Of a DNA stretch of 61,372 nucleotides, positions 24,138 through 32,445 are shown piece after piece. Below the pieces are notes generated by a model. The model ran no database searches, had not been told where the DNA came from, and was given only the letters and a program-made list of their open reading frames with translations. Within the stretch, counting starts at the first letter, position 1, and each line of letters starts with the position of its first letter. A program made the position numbers and the translations under genes. Origin of the DNA: SZUA-430 sp964547645. Its GTDB lineage: Bacteria; Pseudomonadota; Alphaproteobacteria; Micropepsales; Micropepsaceae. Where the stretch lies: contig CAZJOM010000015.1 in assembly GCA_964547645.1 (NCBI GenBank), forward strand, positions 1-61,372. The letters run 5' to 3'.

Positions 24138-26694
24138 GATCGTCGCTCGCCTCGGCCAGCAACGCCTCGCTGGCGTCCGAACCAACCGGCACCTTGCCGA
24201 TGTCGAGCAGCGCCGGCACTGCGAGCGGCGACACGCGATCGAGCTTCTTCAAGACGATGCGCCCTTTGATGCGCTTGAGCAGCGCACCGAGCCGCGCGAT
24301 GTCGAGCGCCCCCGTCGCCGCGTCGTCATAGGCCGCTCGCAAGAGAATGTGATCCGGCTCATGACTGCGCAACACGTCGTAAATCAGATCGGATGAGAAC
24401 GTCACCTGCCGTCCCGTTCGCTCCTCACGCGGATTGCGTCGCTCGATCAGCCCCGCAATCACCGCGCACGTCCGAAAGCTACGCTTCAGCAACGCCGACT
24501 CCGCCAACCAAGCATCCAGGTCGTCGCCCATCATGTCTTCATCGAAGAGCTTGTTCATATCGAGCGAAGAGAGCTTGCCCAACGCCCAAATCGCCAGCGA
24601 ATACTCGCTGGCGACAAAGCCCAGCGGCTTCATTCCCATCCGCTCCAGCCGCCGCGTCAGTAACATCCCAAGCGATTGGTGACACAAACGTCCGTCGAAC
24701 GGATAGCAAACCAGAAAGTGCCGCGGCCCACGCGGAAACGTCTCGACCAGCATCTCGTTCGCTTTCGGCAGCACCGATCGCAGACGCTGGATGGCAAGCC
24801 ACTCCTTCACCTGATCCGGCAGGAACTGCCACCGCTTCGGATCGGCAATCATCTCGCGCACCCGCTGCGCCAAGAACGTCGACAACGGAAACTTGCCACC
24901 CTCGAACGAGGGGATCTTCGGATTGCCCGGCGGCCCAGGCGTTACGATCGCTTCGGTCTCGACAATGCCTTCGAAGCGCAAGATCTGCCCCGCGAACAGA
25001 AACGTATCACCCGGCGACAGTTGTTGCAGGAACCACTCCTCGACCTGGCCAAGGATACGCCCCGCATAAGTCGCGCGCGGACCGCGATAGTGACGCACGA
25101 CGCGCACTTTCAGCATTGGCGTCTCGACGATCGTGCCGCAGTTCAGCCGATAGCGCTGCGCCACCTGCGGGCTCGCCACGCGCCACAGCCCTTCCACCGT
25201 CTGCTTCAGCTTCGCGTAACGCTCATATGCCCGCAGCGCGTACCCGCCGGTCGCCACATAGTCGAGCGTCCGGTCGAAGTCCGCCCGCGTCAGAGCCGCA
25301 TAAGGCGACGCCGTGATCACCTCCGAATAGAGCGCATCGGCGTCGAACGGTGCTGCAACCGCCATCCCCAACACATGCTGCGCCAACACATCGAGCGCGC
25401 CGGCCCGCGGCTTCTCGCCATCAAGCTCGCCGTGCAGCAACGCATCACGTGCCGCCTCGCACTCAAGCACTTCAAAGCGATTGGCCGGCACCAGCAGCGC
25501 TCGGCTTGGCTCGTTCATGCGGTGGTTGGAACGTCCGATGCGCTGCGCAATGCGGCTTGCCCCCTTGGGCGCCCCCACATTGATCACGAGATCGACCGCG
25601 CCCCAATCGATGCCGAGATCGAGCGTCGACGTACAAACGACAGCGCGCAGCGTTCCCTTCGCCATCGCCGCTTCAACCTTGCGCCGCTGCTCCGGCGCCA
25701 GCGACCCGTGATGCAGCGCGATCGGCAAGTTCTCGCTGTTGATCGCCCAGAGTTCCTGAAACAGAAACTCTGCCTGCATGCGCGTGTTGACGAAGACGAG
25801 CGCCGTCTTCGCCGTCCGGATCGCCGACAGAATTTCGCCGAACGCGTGCCGGGCCAAGTGCCCCGCCCACGGCACATCTTCCGCCGACGCCAAGATGGAA
25901 AGATCCGGTACCGCGCCTGGCGCGCCGCGCACCACCCGCGCCGCACGCACCTCCCCGGGCACCTGAGGCACCAAATAGCGCGCGAGCAGCTCCGGATCGT
26001 CGACGGTCGCCGATAGCCCGACGCGCCGATGCCCCGGCGCCAGCACCGACAACCGCGCCAAATCCAGTGACAGCAAATCCCCGCGCTTCGAAGGCGCCAG
26101 CGCGTGCAACTCGTCCAGCACCACGCAGCGCAAGTCGCCGAACATCGCGGGCGCCTCGCGCGTCGCCAATAGCAGCGCCAACTGCTCCGGTGTCGTCAGC
26201 AGTATGTCCGGTGGTGATATCTTCTGCCGCTGCCGCCGGTGCGCGGACGTATCGCCCGTGCGCGTCTCCAGCCGGATCTTGAGTCCCATCTCTTTGACCG
26301 GCATCTCAAGATTGCGCGCAATGTCGACCGCCAGCGCCTTCAATGGCGAAAGATAGAGCGTGTGAATCCCCCGCGGCCGCATCGCGGCTTTCGCTTTCAA
26401 CCGCGCAATGATGGGATTGCCGTCGTCATGAGCCCCTCGCCCGCGCCTGTCCGCCGAAGCCTTGGCGAAGGCGGACGCGGTGGGGGGAGGCGGCATCGAC
26501 AGCTCAATCAAACTCGGCAGAAATCCCGCGAGCGTTTTGCCGCCACCCGTCGGCGCCGCGAGCAACACGCTCTCCCCCGCCCGCGCCGCCTCGATCAGCG
26601 CCAATTGAAACGGTCGGGGACTCCACCCGCGCGACGAAAACCATGCGGCGAAGGCCGGCGGCAACGCCGTCTCGTTCGCCGCCTCCGCAATCAC
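24112..26694 (-). CDS. Ligase-associated DNA damage response DEXH-box helicase (Lhr-like)
   Basis: The 860-residue SF2 helicase has Walker A APTGGGKT (47-54), a DELH box (VVLDELHAL), the SATVDD motif III and the motif VI region RIAQRIGRSNHR. An Lhr-type winged-helix and C-terminal domain follow. This family is normally encoded beside an ATP-dependent ligase, MBL exonuclease and PdeM; here exonuclease and ligase-like genes lie 1-3 kb away. It is about 40 residues longer than typical because of a low-complexity insert (about 68-95, AFAKASADRRGRG) between motifs I and Ia, encoded by a palindromic repeat. The GTG start overlaps the upstream stop by four bases. Confidence 0.9.
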   Translation of the reverse strand: MIAEAANETALPPAFAAWFSSRGWSPRPFQLALIEAARAGESVLLAAPTGGGKTLAGFLPSLIELSMPPPPTASAFAKASADRRGRGAHDDGNPIIARLKAKAAMRPRGIHTLYLSPLKALAVDIARNLEMPVKEMGLKIRLETRTGDTSAHRRQRQKISPPDILLTTPEQLALLLATREAPAMFGDLRCVVLDELHALAPSKRGDLLSLDLARLSVLAPGHRRVGLSATVDDPELLARYLVPQVPGEVRAARVVRGAPGAVPDLSILASAEDVPWAGHLARHAFGEILSAIRTAKTALVFVNTRMQAEFLFQELWAINSENLPIALHHGSLAPEQRRKVEAAMAKGTLRAVVCTSTLDLGIDWGAVDLVINVGAPKGASRIAQRIGRSNHRMNEPSRALLVPANRFEVLECEAARDALLHGELDGEKPRAGALDVLAQHVLGMAVAAPFDADALYSEVITASPYAALTRADFDRTLDYVATGGYALRAYERYAKLKQTVEGLWRVASPQVAQRYRLNCGTIVETPMLKVRVVRHYRGPRATYAGRILGQVEEWFLQQLSPGDTFLFAGQILRFEGIVETEAIVTPGPPGNPKIPSFEGGKFPLSTFLAQRVREMIADPKRWQFLPDQVKEWLAIQRLRSVLPKANEMLVETFPRGPRHFLVCYPFDGRLCHQSLGMLLTRRLERMGMKPLGFVASEYSLAIWALGKLSSLDMNKLFDEDMMGDDLDAWLAESALLKRSFRTCAVIAGLIERRNPREERTGRQVTFSSDLIYDVLRSHEPDHILLRAAYDDAATGALDIARLGALLKRIKGRIVLKKLDRVSPLAVPALLDIGKVPVGSDASEALLAEASDDLIAEAMQP
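26449..26476. repeat. Palindromic element inside the helicase gene
   Basis: GTCCGCC and GGCGGAC flank a 14-base loop that itself contains GCC-TT-GGC. It is read in frame within the helicase and encodes part of the insert AFAKASADR. The motif 'CTTCGCCAAGGCTTCGGCGG' recalls short dispersed repeats found in many GC-rich genomes. Confidence 0.55.
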
Positions 26695-27305
26695 ACCGGC
26701 GATCCGGGGACCAGCATTGGGACCCGCTTGCGATAAGCCGCGTAGGCCTCTGAGCCCAACTCCGCGCTCAAGAAGCGCTCCTCAAGCCGAGCCTTGAGGA
26801 AAATGCCGACGGCAACGGCGAAAAGCCCAATCACTGCCAACAACCGCCCGCTAACAGCGGTAAGCGCTATCGTGCTGAGCAAAAGCCCCGCGTAGATCGG
26901 ATGCCGTACGAAACCGTAAGGCCCTGTGTCGATAATCGTGTGATCTTCCTTGCGCGTGATCGAACTCGACCACAGCGTGCCAAGATGAAGCCGCGCCCAC
27001 CACGCAAACGCAAACCCGCCAAGCGCGAGCAACACCGCGATCCACCCCGCCACCCACGGAAAATCCCAGAGCTGCGTGAAGAGGAACGACAATACCGCCG
27101 CACTGATGCCGGGTTCGGGCGAATAGTCCTGTGACTGCCCAAGCGACGCGAACACCATCGCGAACCCAAGCCCTTGCAAAAGCCTGTACGGATACTCGCT
27201 CCGCCGCGCTGGTGTCTTGACGGTTGTTTTCGCCCAACTGGCCGCCGCCAACCACGACGCCAGCCAAACAAACCATACAAAAACGATAGCGTATTTCGGT
27301 TCCAT
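26691..27305 (-). CDS. Isoprenylcysteine carboxyl methyltransferase-like membrane protein
   Basis: The 204-residue membrane protein has about five hydrophobic segments. The C-terminal signature is DTGPYGFVRHPIYAGLLL followed by RLEERFLSAELG and AYAAYRKRVPMLVP. This matches the ICMT/PEMT-type methyltransferase fold, which binds SAM at the RHPxY and E-E region. Bacterial members methylate lipids or unknown substrates. The ATG at 27305 (MEPKYAIVFVW) gives a clean first helix. The stop codon overlaps the helicase GTG (GTGA), so the two genes are translationally coupled. Confidence 0.83.
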   Translation of the reverse strand: MEPKYAIVFVWFVWLASWLAAASWAKTTVKTPARRSEYPYRLLQGLGFAMVFASLGQSQDYSPEPGISAAVLSFLFTQLWDFPWVAGWIAVLLALGGFAFAWWARLHLGTLWSSSITRKEDHTIIDTGPYGFVRHPIYAGLLLSTIALTAVSGRLLAVIGLFAVAVGIFLKARLEERFLSAELGSEAYAAYRKRVPMLVPGSPV

Positions 27306-27382
27306 CAATTCAGCCCTTGCCCATCCCGCGCGGCGTGCCGGTATATAGCATCGCCGGCACAAAACAGATGGGACCGAACGTC

Positions 27383-27766
27383 ATGCAATTCATCTCCTCC
27401 CCCGAAGTCAAAGCTGCCAAACTGCCCTTCAGCGCGGCCGTCCGCGTCGGCGACATCCTCTACCTTTCCGGCTGCCTTGGAAACGTACCCGGCAAGATGG
27501 AACTCGTCCCCGGCGGGATGGAGGCCGAAGCCCGTCAGACGATGGAAAACATCCGCACTGTGCTGGCGCAAAATGGTCTCACCTTCGATCATATCTTCAA
27601 GGCGACGGTCATGATGGCCGACATGTCGAAATGGGGCGACTTCAATAAGGTCTACGTGACCTACTTCAAACCCGACCGCATGCCCGCCCGCTCTGCCTTC
27701 GGCGCCGGCGCCTTGGCCCTGGGCGCACAGGTGGAGGTCGAAGTCATGGCCTACGCCGGTAAGTGA
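27383..27766 (+). CDS. RidA family protein (enamine/imine deaminase-like)
   Basis: The 127-residue protein opens MQFISSPEVKAAKLPFSAAVRVGD and has the RidA core: LYLSGCLGN, AEARQTMENIRTVL, KATVMMADM and the C-terminal arginine in KPDRMPARSAFGAGALALGAQVEVE. RidA hydrolyses reactive enamines from PLP enzymes; some subfamilies lack this activity. It overlaps the exonuclease GTG by four bases, an uncommon partner for RidA. An ATG at 27368 would add five residues. Confidence 0.88.
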   Translation: MQFISSPEVKAAKLPFSAAVRVGDILYLSGCLGNVPGKMELVPGGMEAEARQTMENIRTVLAQNGLTFDHIFKATVMMADMSKWGDFNKVYVTYFKPDRMPARSAFGAGALALGAQVEVEVMAYAGK

Positions 27767-28773
27767 CGCGCGCCGCCGACATTCTGAAGCTGACGCCAGC
27801 GGGTCTCTATTGTGAGGCCGGCGACTTTCACATCGATCCGCTGCGCAAGACGCCACGCGCCGTGATCACGCACGGCCACTCCGACCACGCCCGCGCCGGG
27901 CACACGGCCGTGCTCGCGACCAAGGAGACGCTCGCCGTCATGGCCGCGCGCTACGGCGACAAGTTCGCGGCCGAACCTCAAGCCGCCCGCCTCGGCGAAA
28001 CCATCACGCTCGGCGATGCGAGGGTGACGCTGAAGCCCGCCGGCCATGTCATTGGCTCCGCCCAGATCGTGATCGAGGTGAGGGGCAAACGCGTCGTCGT
28101 CTCCGGCGACTACAAGCGCGCCCGCGATCCGACCTGCCCGCCGTTCGAGCCGGTGCCTTGCGATCTCTTCATCACCGAGGCGACGTTTGGCCTCCCCGTC
28201 TTCCGCCATCCGCCGGCAGATCGCGAGGTGGACAAACTTCTCCATTCGCTCAAACTCTTTCCCGATCGCCCGCACATGATCGGCGCCTATTCACTCGGCA
28301 AAGCTCAGCGCCTGATCGCAGTGCTACGCGAAGCCAGCCACGACGCGCCGATCTACGTGGACGCCGCAACCGAACGCCTCTGCGCGATCTACGCCGCCCA
28401 CGGCATTCCGCTTGGCGAGTTGCGCAAGCTTGACGGAGCGCCCGCAGCCGCATTGAACGGCAGCATCGTCATCGGCCCGACGAGCAACCTTCCCGACGGC
28501 ACGAACGATCCCATCACCGCCTACGCCAGCGGATGGATGCGGACCCGCAAACGCGCGCGCCAAGCGAACGTCGACCTTCCGCTTATCATCTCCGACCATG
28601 CCGACTGGCACGAACTCACAACGACGATCGACGAGATCGCGCCCGGCGAACTCTGGATCACGCACGGCGAAGAAGCGGCCCTGATGCACTGGGCCAAAGC
28701 AAAGGGGCTGCGCGCCCGCCCGCTCTCTATTGCCGGTTACGGGGACGAGGAAAGGGAGACCGATCCCTCGTGA
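27763..28773 (+). CDS. Ligase-associated DNA exonuclease (MBL/beta-CASP)
   Basis: The 336-residue protein begins TRAADILKLTPAGLYCEAGDFHIDP. It shows HGHSDH (37-42), AGHVIGSAQ, the beta-CASP SGDYKRARD and EATFGLP, and a C-terminal SDHADW plus THGEE. This is the Pso2/Artemis-like MBL nuclease that accompanies bacterial ATP-dependent ligases and processes DNA ends. Starts and stops overlap by four bases on both sides (RidA upstream, ligase-like downstream), so the three genes form one coupled operon. All visible catalytic ligands are retained. Confidence 0.9.
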   Translation: MTRAADILKLTPAGLYCEAGDFHIDPLRKTPRAVITHGHSDHARAGHTAVLATKETLAVMAARYGDKFAAEPQAARLGETITLGDARVTLKPAGHVIGSAQIVIEVRGKRVVVSGDYKRARDPTCPPFEPVPCDLFITEATFGLPVFRHPPADREVDKLLHSLKLFPDRPHMIGAYSLGKAQRLIAVLREASHDAPIYVDAATERLCAIYAAHGIPLGELRKLDGAPAAALNGSIVIGPTSNLPDGTNDPITAYASGWMRTRKRARQANVDLPLIISDHADWHELTTTIDEIAPGELWITHGEEAALMHWAKAKGLRARPLSIAGYGDEERETDPS

Positions 28774-29666
28774 ATCGCTTTGCCGCCTTGATCGCGCAGC
28801 TGGAAACGCTGGCCGACGCGGCCATGAAGACCGCGCTCGTCGATGACTATCTCGAACACACTCCCGAACCTGACCGCTCGCTCGCCGCGGACATTCTTGC
28901 GAAGAAGCTGAAACCGCGCCCAATCAAACTCGCGCTCATTCGCGGCCTTGCTGCCGAACGGATCGACCCGGTGTTGTACGCACTCGCCGAAGCCTATGTC
29001 GGCGACGCCGGCGAAACGATAGCCCTACTCTGGCCCCCGGCACGGCGCGCCAACCGCGATCCAACCTTATGCGAAATCGTCGAAGCGCTTTCGACGCTCG
29101 GCCGCAGCGAACTCCCCAAACGCATCGAAGCCTGGCTCGACGCCTGCGATGAAACCGGCCGCTGGACGTTGATCAAGTTTCTGACCGGCACATTGCGCAT
29201 CGACAGCACGACGAATGAAGAGGCCGAACCTCCCGACCATCAGAGCGAACTCTTCCGAGCACCTAAGAAGGACACATCCGGCACGATCAACGCCATCCTT
29301 CTCTACGCCGAACGAACGAACGCCCGCGCGCGCTTATCGCCCTTGCGCTGCACCATCGGCGTCTGGACCGGCGATGTTCTGCTGCCCATCGGACAAGTAG
29401 ACGTGGCGCTCGGACCGGACGCCGACGCGATCGAGCGCTACATCGCCGCAAACACCACTGCCCGCTTCGGCCCGGTCCGCGAAGTCCGCCGCGACCGCGA
29501 ACGCGCGCTCGTGTTGGAAGTCGCCTTTACCGCGATCGCACGTACCTCGCGCCGCAAAGCAGGGCTCGTCCTCCGCGCCGCACGCCTCACGCGCGTCCGA
29601 GAGGACGCGACACCCACCGATGCCGCCGTACTCGACGCGCTGGCAACCCGAGCGCTGCCCGGCTAA
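28770..29666 (+). CDS. ATP-dependent DNA ligase-like protein lacking the adenylation domain
   Basis: The 298-residue protein starts at a GTG overlapping the exonuclease stop. Residues about 1-148 match the N-terminal DNA-binding domain of cluster-type bacterial ligases (MNRFAALIAQLE, TPEPDRS, GRWTLIKFLTGTLRI). Residues about 172-298 match the C-terminal OB domain (TINAILLYAER, TFGVW-like TIGVWTGD, NTTARFGPVREV, LEVAF, RRKAG). Between them there is only a 24-residue acidic/polar linker. The nucleotidyltransferase domain, with its catalytic KxDG lysine and motifs III-V (about 200 residues), is absent. The frame is open throughout. It cannot ligate by the known mechanism and may be a DNA-binding scaffold or a deletion remnant. 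Confidence 0.82.
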   Translation: MNRFAALIAQLETLADAAMKTALVDDYLEHTPEPDRSLAADILAKKLKPRPIKLALIRGLAAERIDPVLYALAEAYVGDAGETIALLWPPARRANRDPTLCEIVEALSTLGRSELPKRIEAWLDACDETGRWTLIKFLTGTLRIDSTTNEEAEPPDHQSELFRAPKKDTSGTINAILLYAERTNARARLSPLRCTIGVWTGDVLLPIGQVDVALGPDADAIERYIAANTTARFGPVREVRRDRERALVLEVAFTAIARTSRRKAGLVLRAARLTRVREDATPTDAAVLDALATRALPG

Positions 29667-29675
29667 GACAGGGCC

Positions 29676-30197
29676 ATGCCCATGCTTCGCGTCTACATCG
29701 CCCAATCGCTCGACGGATACATCGCCAAGCCCGACGGCGGCATCGATTGGCTGCGCCCGTTCGACGATGTCGACTACGGCTACGCATCGTTCATGCGCGA
29801 GATCGGCACGATCGTCATGGGGCGCAAGTCCTATGAGATGGCGCGCTCGTTCGGCGACTGGCCCTACCCGCCGGCCGTGCGTACGCTGGTCATCACGTCG
29901 ACCCCACTCGACGACGCCCCGCCCAGCGTCACCCGCGTCGGCGCTGACATCCCGCGCCTCGTCACTGCCTTGCGCGCCGCAGGCGACAAGGACACCTGGA
30001 TCATGGGCGGTGCCATGACGATCAACGGATTTCTCAACGCCAACGCCGTCGAGCGCATCGACCTGTTTACCCTGCCGGTATTGCTGGGCGGTGGGATTCG
30101 CCTGTTCGAAGGAGAGCGCGCCGAAACCGGGCTACGCCTTCTGAGTTCTCAAATCTACGACAAGGGTCTAGCCCGCCTTTCTTATGGGCGCGCATAG
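29676..30197 (+). CDS. Dihydrofolate reductase/RibD C-terminal family protein
   Basis: The 173-residue protein is typical of the stand-alone DHFR-like/RibD_C family: VYIAQSLDGYIAKPDGGIDWL at the N-terminus, GTIVMGRKSYE, LVITSTPL, a GGAMTINGFL loop, LFTLPVLLGGGIRLFEG and a C-terminal beta strand. These NADPH-binding proteins are related to FolA and the pyrimidine reductase domain of RibD; most have no assigned substrate. An ATG at 29682 would remove two residues. It begins 10 bases after the ligase-like gene and may be transcribed with it. Confidence 0.85.
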   Translation: MPMLRVYIAQSLDGYIAKPDGGIDWLRPFDDVDYGYASFMREIGTIVMGRKSYEMARSFGDWPYPPAVRTLVITSTPLDDAPPSVTRVGADIPRLVTALRAAGDKDTWIMGGAMTINGFLNANAVERIDLFTLPVLLGGGIRLFEGERAETGLRLLSSQIYDKGLARLSYGRA

Positions 30198-30225
30198 TTG
30201 GCTCCCGATTGCGGAGGCGACCACC

Positions 30226-30555
30226 ATGCGACTGATATTGGCTTTCACCATTTGCCTTGCGGCAAGCACGGCGCTAGCTCACACCACCAAAGACCTCTTG
30301 TTTCGGTGCTCTCAGGATGCCGCCGCCTGCGCGGCCCAGATCAAGGACGTTCGGCATCGGATGGAGTTCCCACTTGCTGGACGACCGGTGACAAAGGTCT
30401 GCCTGCCGGACGACATCGGCGACGACGAACTCGTTCGCGCGGTGACCGCCTGGCTCGACGAGCAAGGTTCACGCTACGATAACCGCGAAGACGACGAGAG
30501 CATTGCCGCAGCGCTTGGAGCCCTTTATTCGTGCACAGGAGTGAAGGGCACCTGA
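30226..30555 (+). CDS. Small secreted protein, Rap1a/Tai-like
   Basis: The 109-residue protein has a signal peptide (MRLILAFTICLAASTALA). Four mature cysteines lie in a pattern CSQDAAAC...VCLPDD...YSC, with a helix DELVRAVTAWLDEQG before the last. This layout resembles the Rap1a/Tai immunity-protein fold and related periplasmic proteins (CxP loop, then helix, then a C-terminal AL-x-x-x-C). GGAGGCG precedes the ATG at 30226. Homology is suggested, not proven. No T6SS effector is adjacent, so an immunity role is not supported. Confidence 0.6.
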   Translation: MRLILAFTICLAASTALAHTTKDLLFRCSQDAAACAAQIKDVRHRMEFPLAGRPVTKVCLPDDIGDDELVRAVTAWLDEQGSRYDNREDDESIAAALGALYSCTGVKGT

Positions 30556-30568
30556 AGGAGACTAAGCG

Positions 30569-31471
30569 ATGACCATGTTCCGCGCCGACCTGTTCAAAGG
30601 CAAACGCATCCTCGTCACCGGCGGGGGCACAGGCCTCGGCAAGGAAATGGCGGACGAGTACGCGAAGCTCGGCGCGGAAGTTTACATCTGCGGCCGCCGC
30701 GGCCCCGTCGTCCAGGAAACCGCCGCCGAACTCTCGAAAGCGAACAACACCCGCGTCACCGGCCTCGAATGCGACATCCGCGTCGCCGATGCCGTCGACG
30801 ACATGATGACCCGCATCTTCAACGAAGGCCCGCTCGACGGCCTCGTCAACAACGCTGCGGGCAACTTCATCTCGCGGACGAAAGACCTCTCGCCGAACGG
30901 CTTTAACGCTATCGCCAACATCGTCTTCCACGGCACGTTTTACGTCACGCTCGCCGCGGGCAAGCGTTGGATCGAGCAGAAGAAGAAAGCGAACGTCATA
31001 TCGATCCTGACCACTTGGGTCTGGAACGGCGGCCCCTTCACCGTTCCCTCCGCCATGTCGAAGGCGGGCCTGAACATCATGACGAAGTCGCTCGCCGTCG
31101 AATGGGCGCCCCACGGCATTCGCCTGAACGCGATCGCCCCCGGCCCCTTCCCGACCAAGGGCGCGTGGGAACGCTTGAACCCGGGCTCCATGCGCTCCGG
31201 CACCATGGGCAGCGAATCCGACGGCAGCGCCAGTGGCAACCCGATGGGCCGCGTCGGTCAGATGCAGGAACTGCGCAATCTCGCGACGTTCTTGATGTCC
31301 GACGGTTGCGACTACCTCACTGGCGAAACGATCGCGATCGACGGCGGCGCGTTCCTAGCAGGTGGCGGAAACTTCTCGCAACTCTCCAAACTCGGCGACA
31401 GCGAGTGGGAAAACATCCGCAACATGATCAAGGGCGCCAATGAGAAAGACCGCGCCAAACGCACGGTCTAA
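30569..31471 (+). CDS. SDR, 2,4-dienoyl-CoA reductase (DECR) type
   Basis: The 300-residue protein has VTGGGTGLGKEM for NADP(H) and NNAAGNFI. In place of the classical YxxxK it has VPSAMSKAGLNIMTKSLAVEW, followed by NAIAPGPFPTKGA. The VPSAxxKAG and PGPxxTKGA motifs are those of mitochondrial-type 2,4-dienoyl-CoA reductases, which use a differently placed tyrosine, so the missing YxxxK is normal for the subfamily. It would act in beta-oxidation of unsaturated fatty acids. Its stop overlaps the convergent oxidoreductase stop by four bases. Confidence 0.85.
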   Translation: MTMFRADLFKGKRILVTGGGTGLGKEMADEYAKLGAEVYICGRRGPVVQETAAELSKANNTRVTGLECDIRVADAVDDMMTRIFNEGPLDGLVNNAAGNFISRTKDLSPNGFNAIANIVFHGTFYVTLAAGKRWIEQKKKANVISILTTWVWNGGPFTVPSAMSKAGLNIMTKSLAVEWAPHGIRLNAIAPGPFPTKGAWERLNPGSMRSGTMGSESDGSASGNPMGRVGQMQELRNLATFLMSDGCDYLTGETIAIDGGAFLAGGGNFSQLSKLGDSEWENIRNMIKGANEKDRAKRTV

Positions 31472-32445
31472 AACATCACGACCGCTTTACCGATGACTTG
31501 CCGCTCAAACAGCGCGCGAAACCCTGATGCGGCCTCTTTCAAAGGCACCGTCAAACCCACATAGGGTTTGATCTTGCCATCGCGTGCCAGCGTCTCGACC
31601 GCCTCGATATTCTCGCGCCCGCGTTCTGGAAACTGGCGCCCATACTCGCCCGCGCGCACGCCAACGATGGAGAACCCCTTGATCAGCGGCATGTTCACAC
31701 TGACCGTCGGAATCCGCCCGCTGGTGAAACCGATAATCAGCAACCGCCCATCGAAAGCGATACAGCGCACGCTCTCGTCGAACACATCTCCGCCGACCGG
31801 ATCGTAGATCACATCCGCGCCGCGCCCATCGGTGAGCCGCTTCACCTCGTCGCGAAAACCGCTGCGATAGTTGATCGCGTGGTTCACCCCGCGCCCCTTC
31901 AACACCGCAAGCTTTTCATCCGTACCGGCCGTCGCGATCACCGTCGCGCCGAGCAAGAGTCCGAGATCGACCGCCGCCATCCCTACACCACCGGCAGCGC
32001 CATGAACCAAAAGCGTCTCGCCCCGCTGCAACGCCCCGCGCCGCACCAGTGCAACATAGGCCGTGAGCCAAGCCGCCGGATAACTCGCAGCCTCCGCCCA
32101 ACTCATCGCCGCCGCCTTTGGCCGCAACGCCGCGGCTGGTGCGTTCACTTCTTCGGCCAGCATCCCGAACCGCGACGCAACGACAACGGCGTCGCCGACC
32201 TTCACGTTTGAAACGCCTTCACCCACCGCAACGACGTCGCCTGCCCCCTCCATCCCCGGCGTGAACGGCAGCGGCGGCTTCAACTGATACTTGCCCTGCG
32301 TCATCAGCAGGTCGGGAAAGTTCAGCGACGCAGCCCGCATGCGCACCCGCGCCTCTCCAAACGCCGGCGGCGGCAAATCGCGCGCCTCGATTCGCAAAGT
32401 CGAGAAATCGTCAGCCAGCGCGGGACACACCAACGCGCGGATCAT
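31468..32445 (-). CDS. Zinc-independent NADPH:quinone oxidoreductase (MDR superfamily)
   Basis: The 325-residue protein begins MIRALVCPALADDF. The GroES-like half contains ASLNFPDLLMTQGKYQ and PFTPGMEGAGDVVAVGEGV. The Rossmann half contains LLVHGAAGGVGMAAVDLG and the YDPVGGDVFDES segment. It lacks zinc-binding cysteine clusters, as expected for QOR-type enzymes. Its ATG overlaps the stop of the esterase gene (ATGA), so the two form a coupled pair. Confidence 0.9.
   Translation of the reverse strand: MIRALVCPALADDFSTLRIEARDLPPPAFGEARVRMRAASLNFPDLLMTQGKYQLKPPLPFTPGMEGAGDVVAVGEGVSNVKVGDAVVVASRFGMLAEEVNAPAAALRPKAAAMSWAEAASYPAAWLTAYVALVRRGALQRGETLLVHGAAGGVGMAAVDLGLLLGATVIATAGTDEKLAVLKGRGVNHAINYRSGFRDEVKRLTDGRGADVIYDPVGGDVFDESVRCIAFDGRLLIIGFTSGRIPTVSVNMPLIKGFSIVGVRAGEYGRQFPERGRENIEAVETLARDGKIKPYVGLTVPLKEAASGFRALFERQVIGKAVVMF

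Noticed and set aside
30569..31471. SDR that has lost its catalytic YxxxK
   Set aside because: The VPSAxxKAG and PGPxxTKGA motifs identify the dienoyl-CoA reductase subfamily, where this arrangement is normal.
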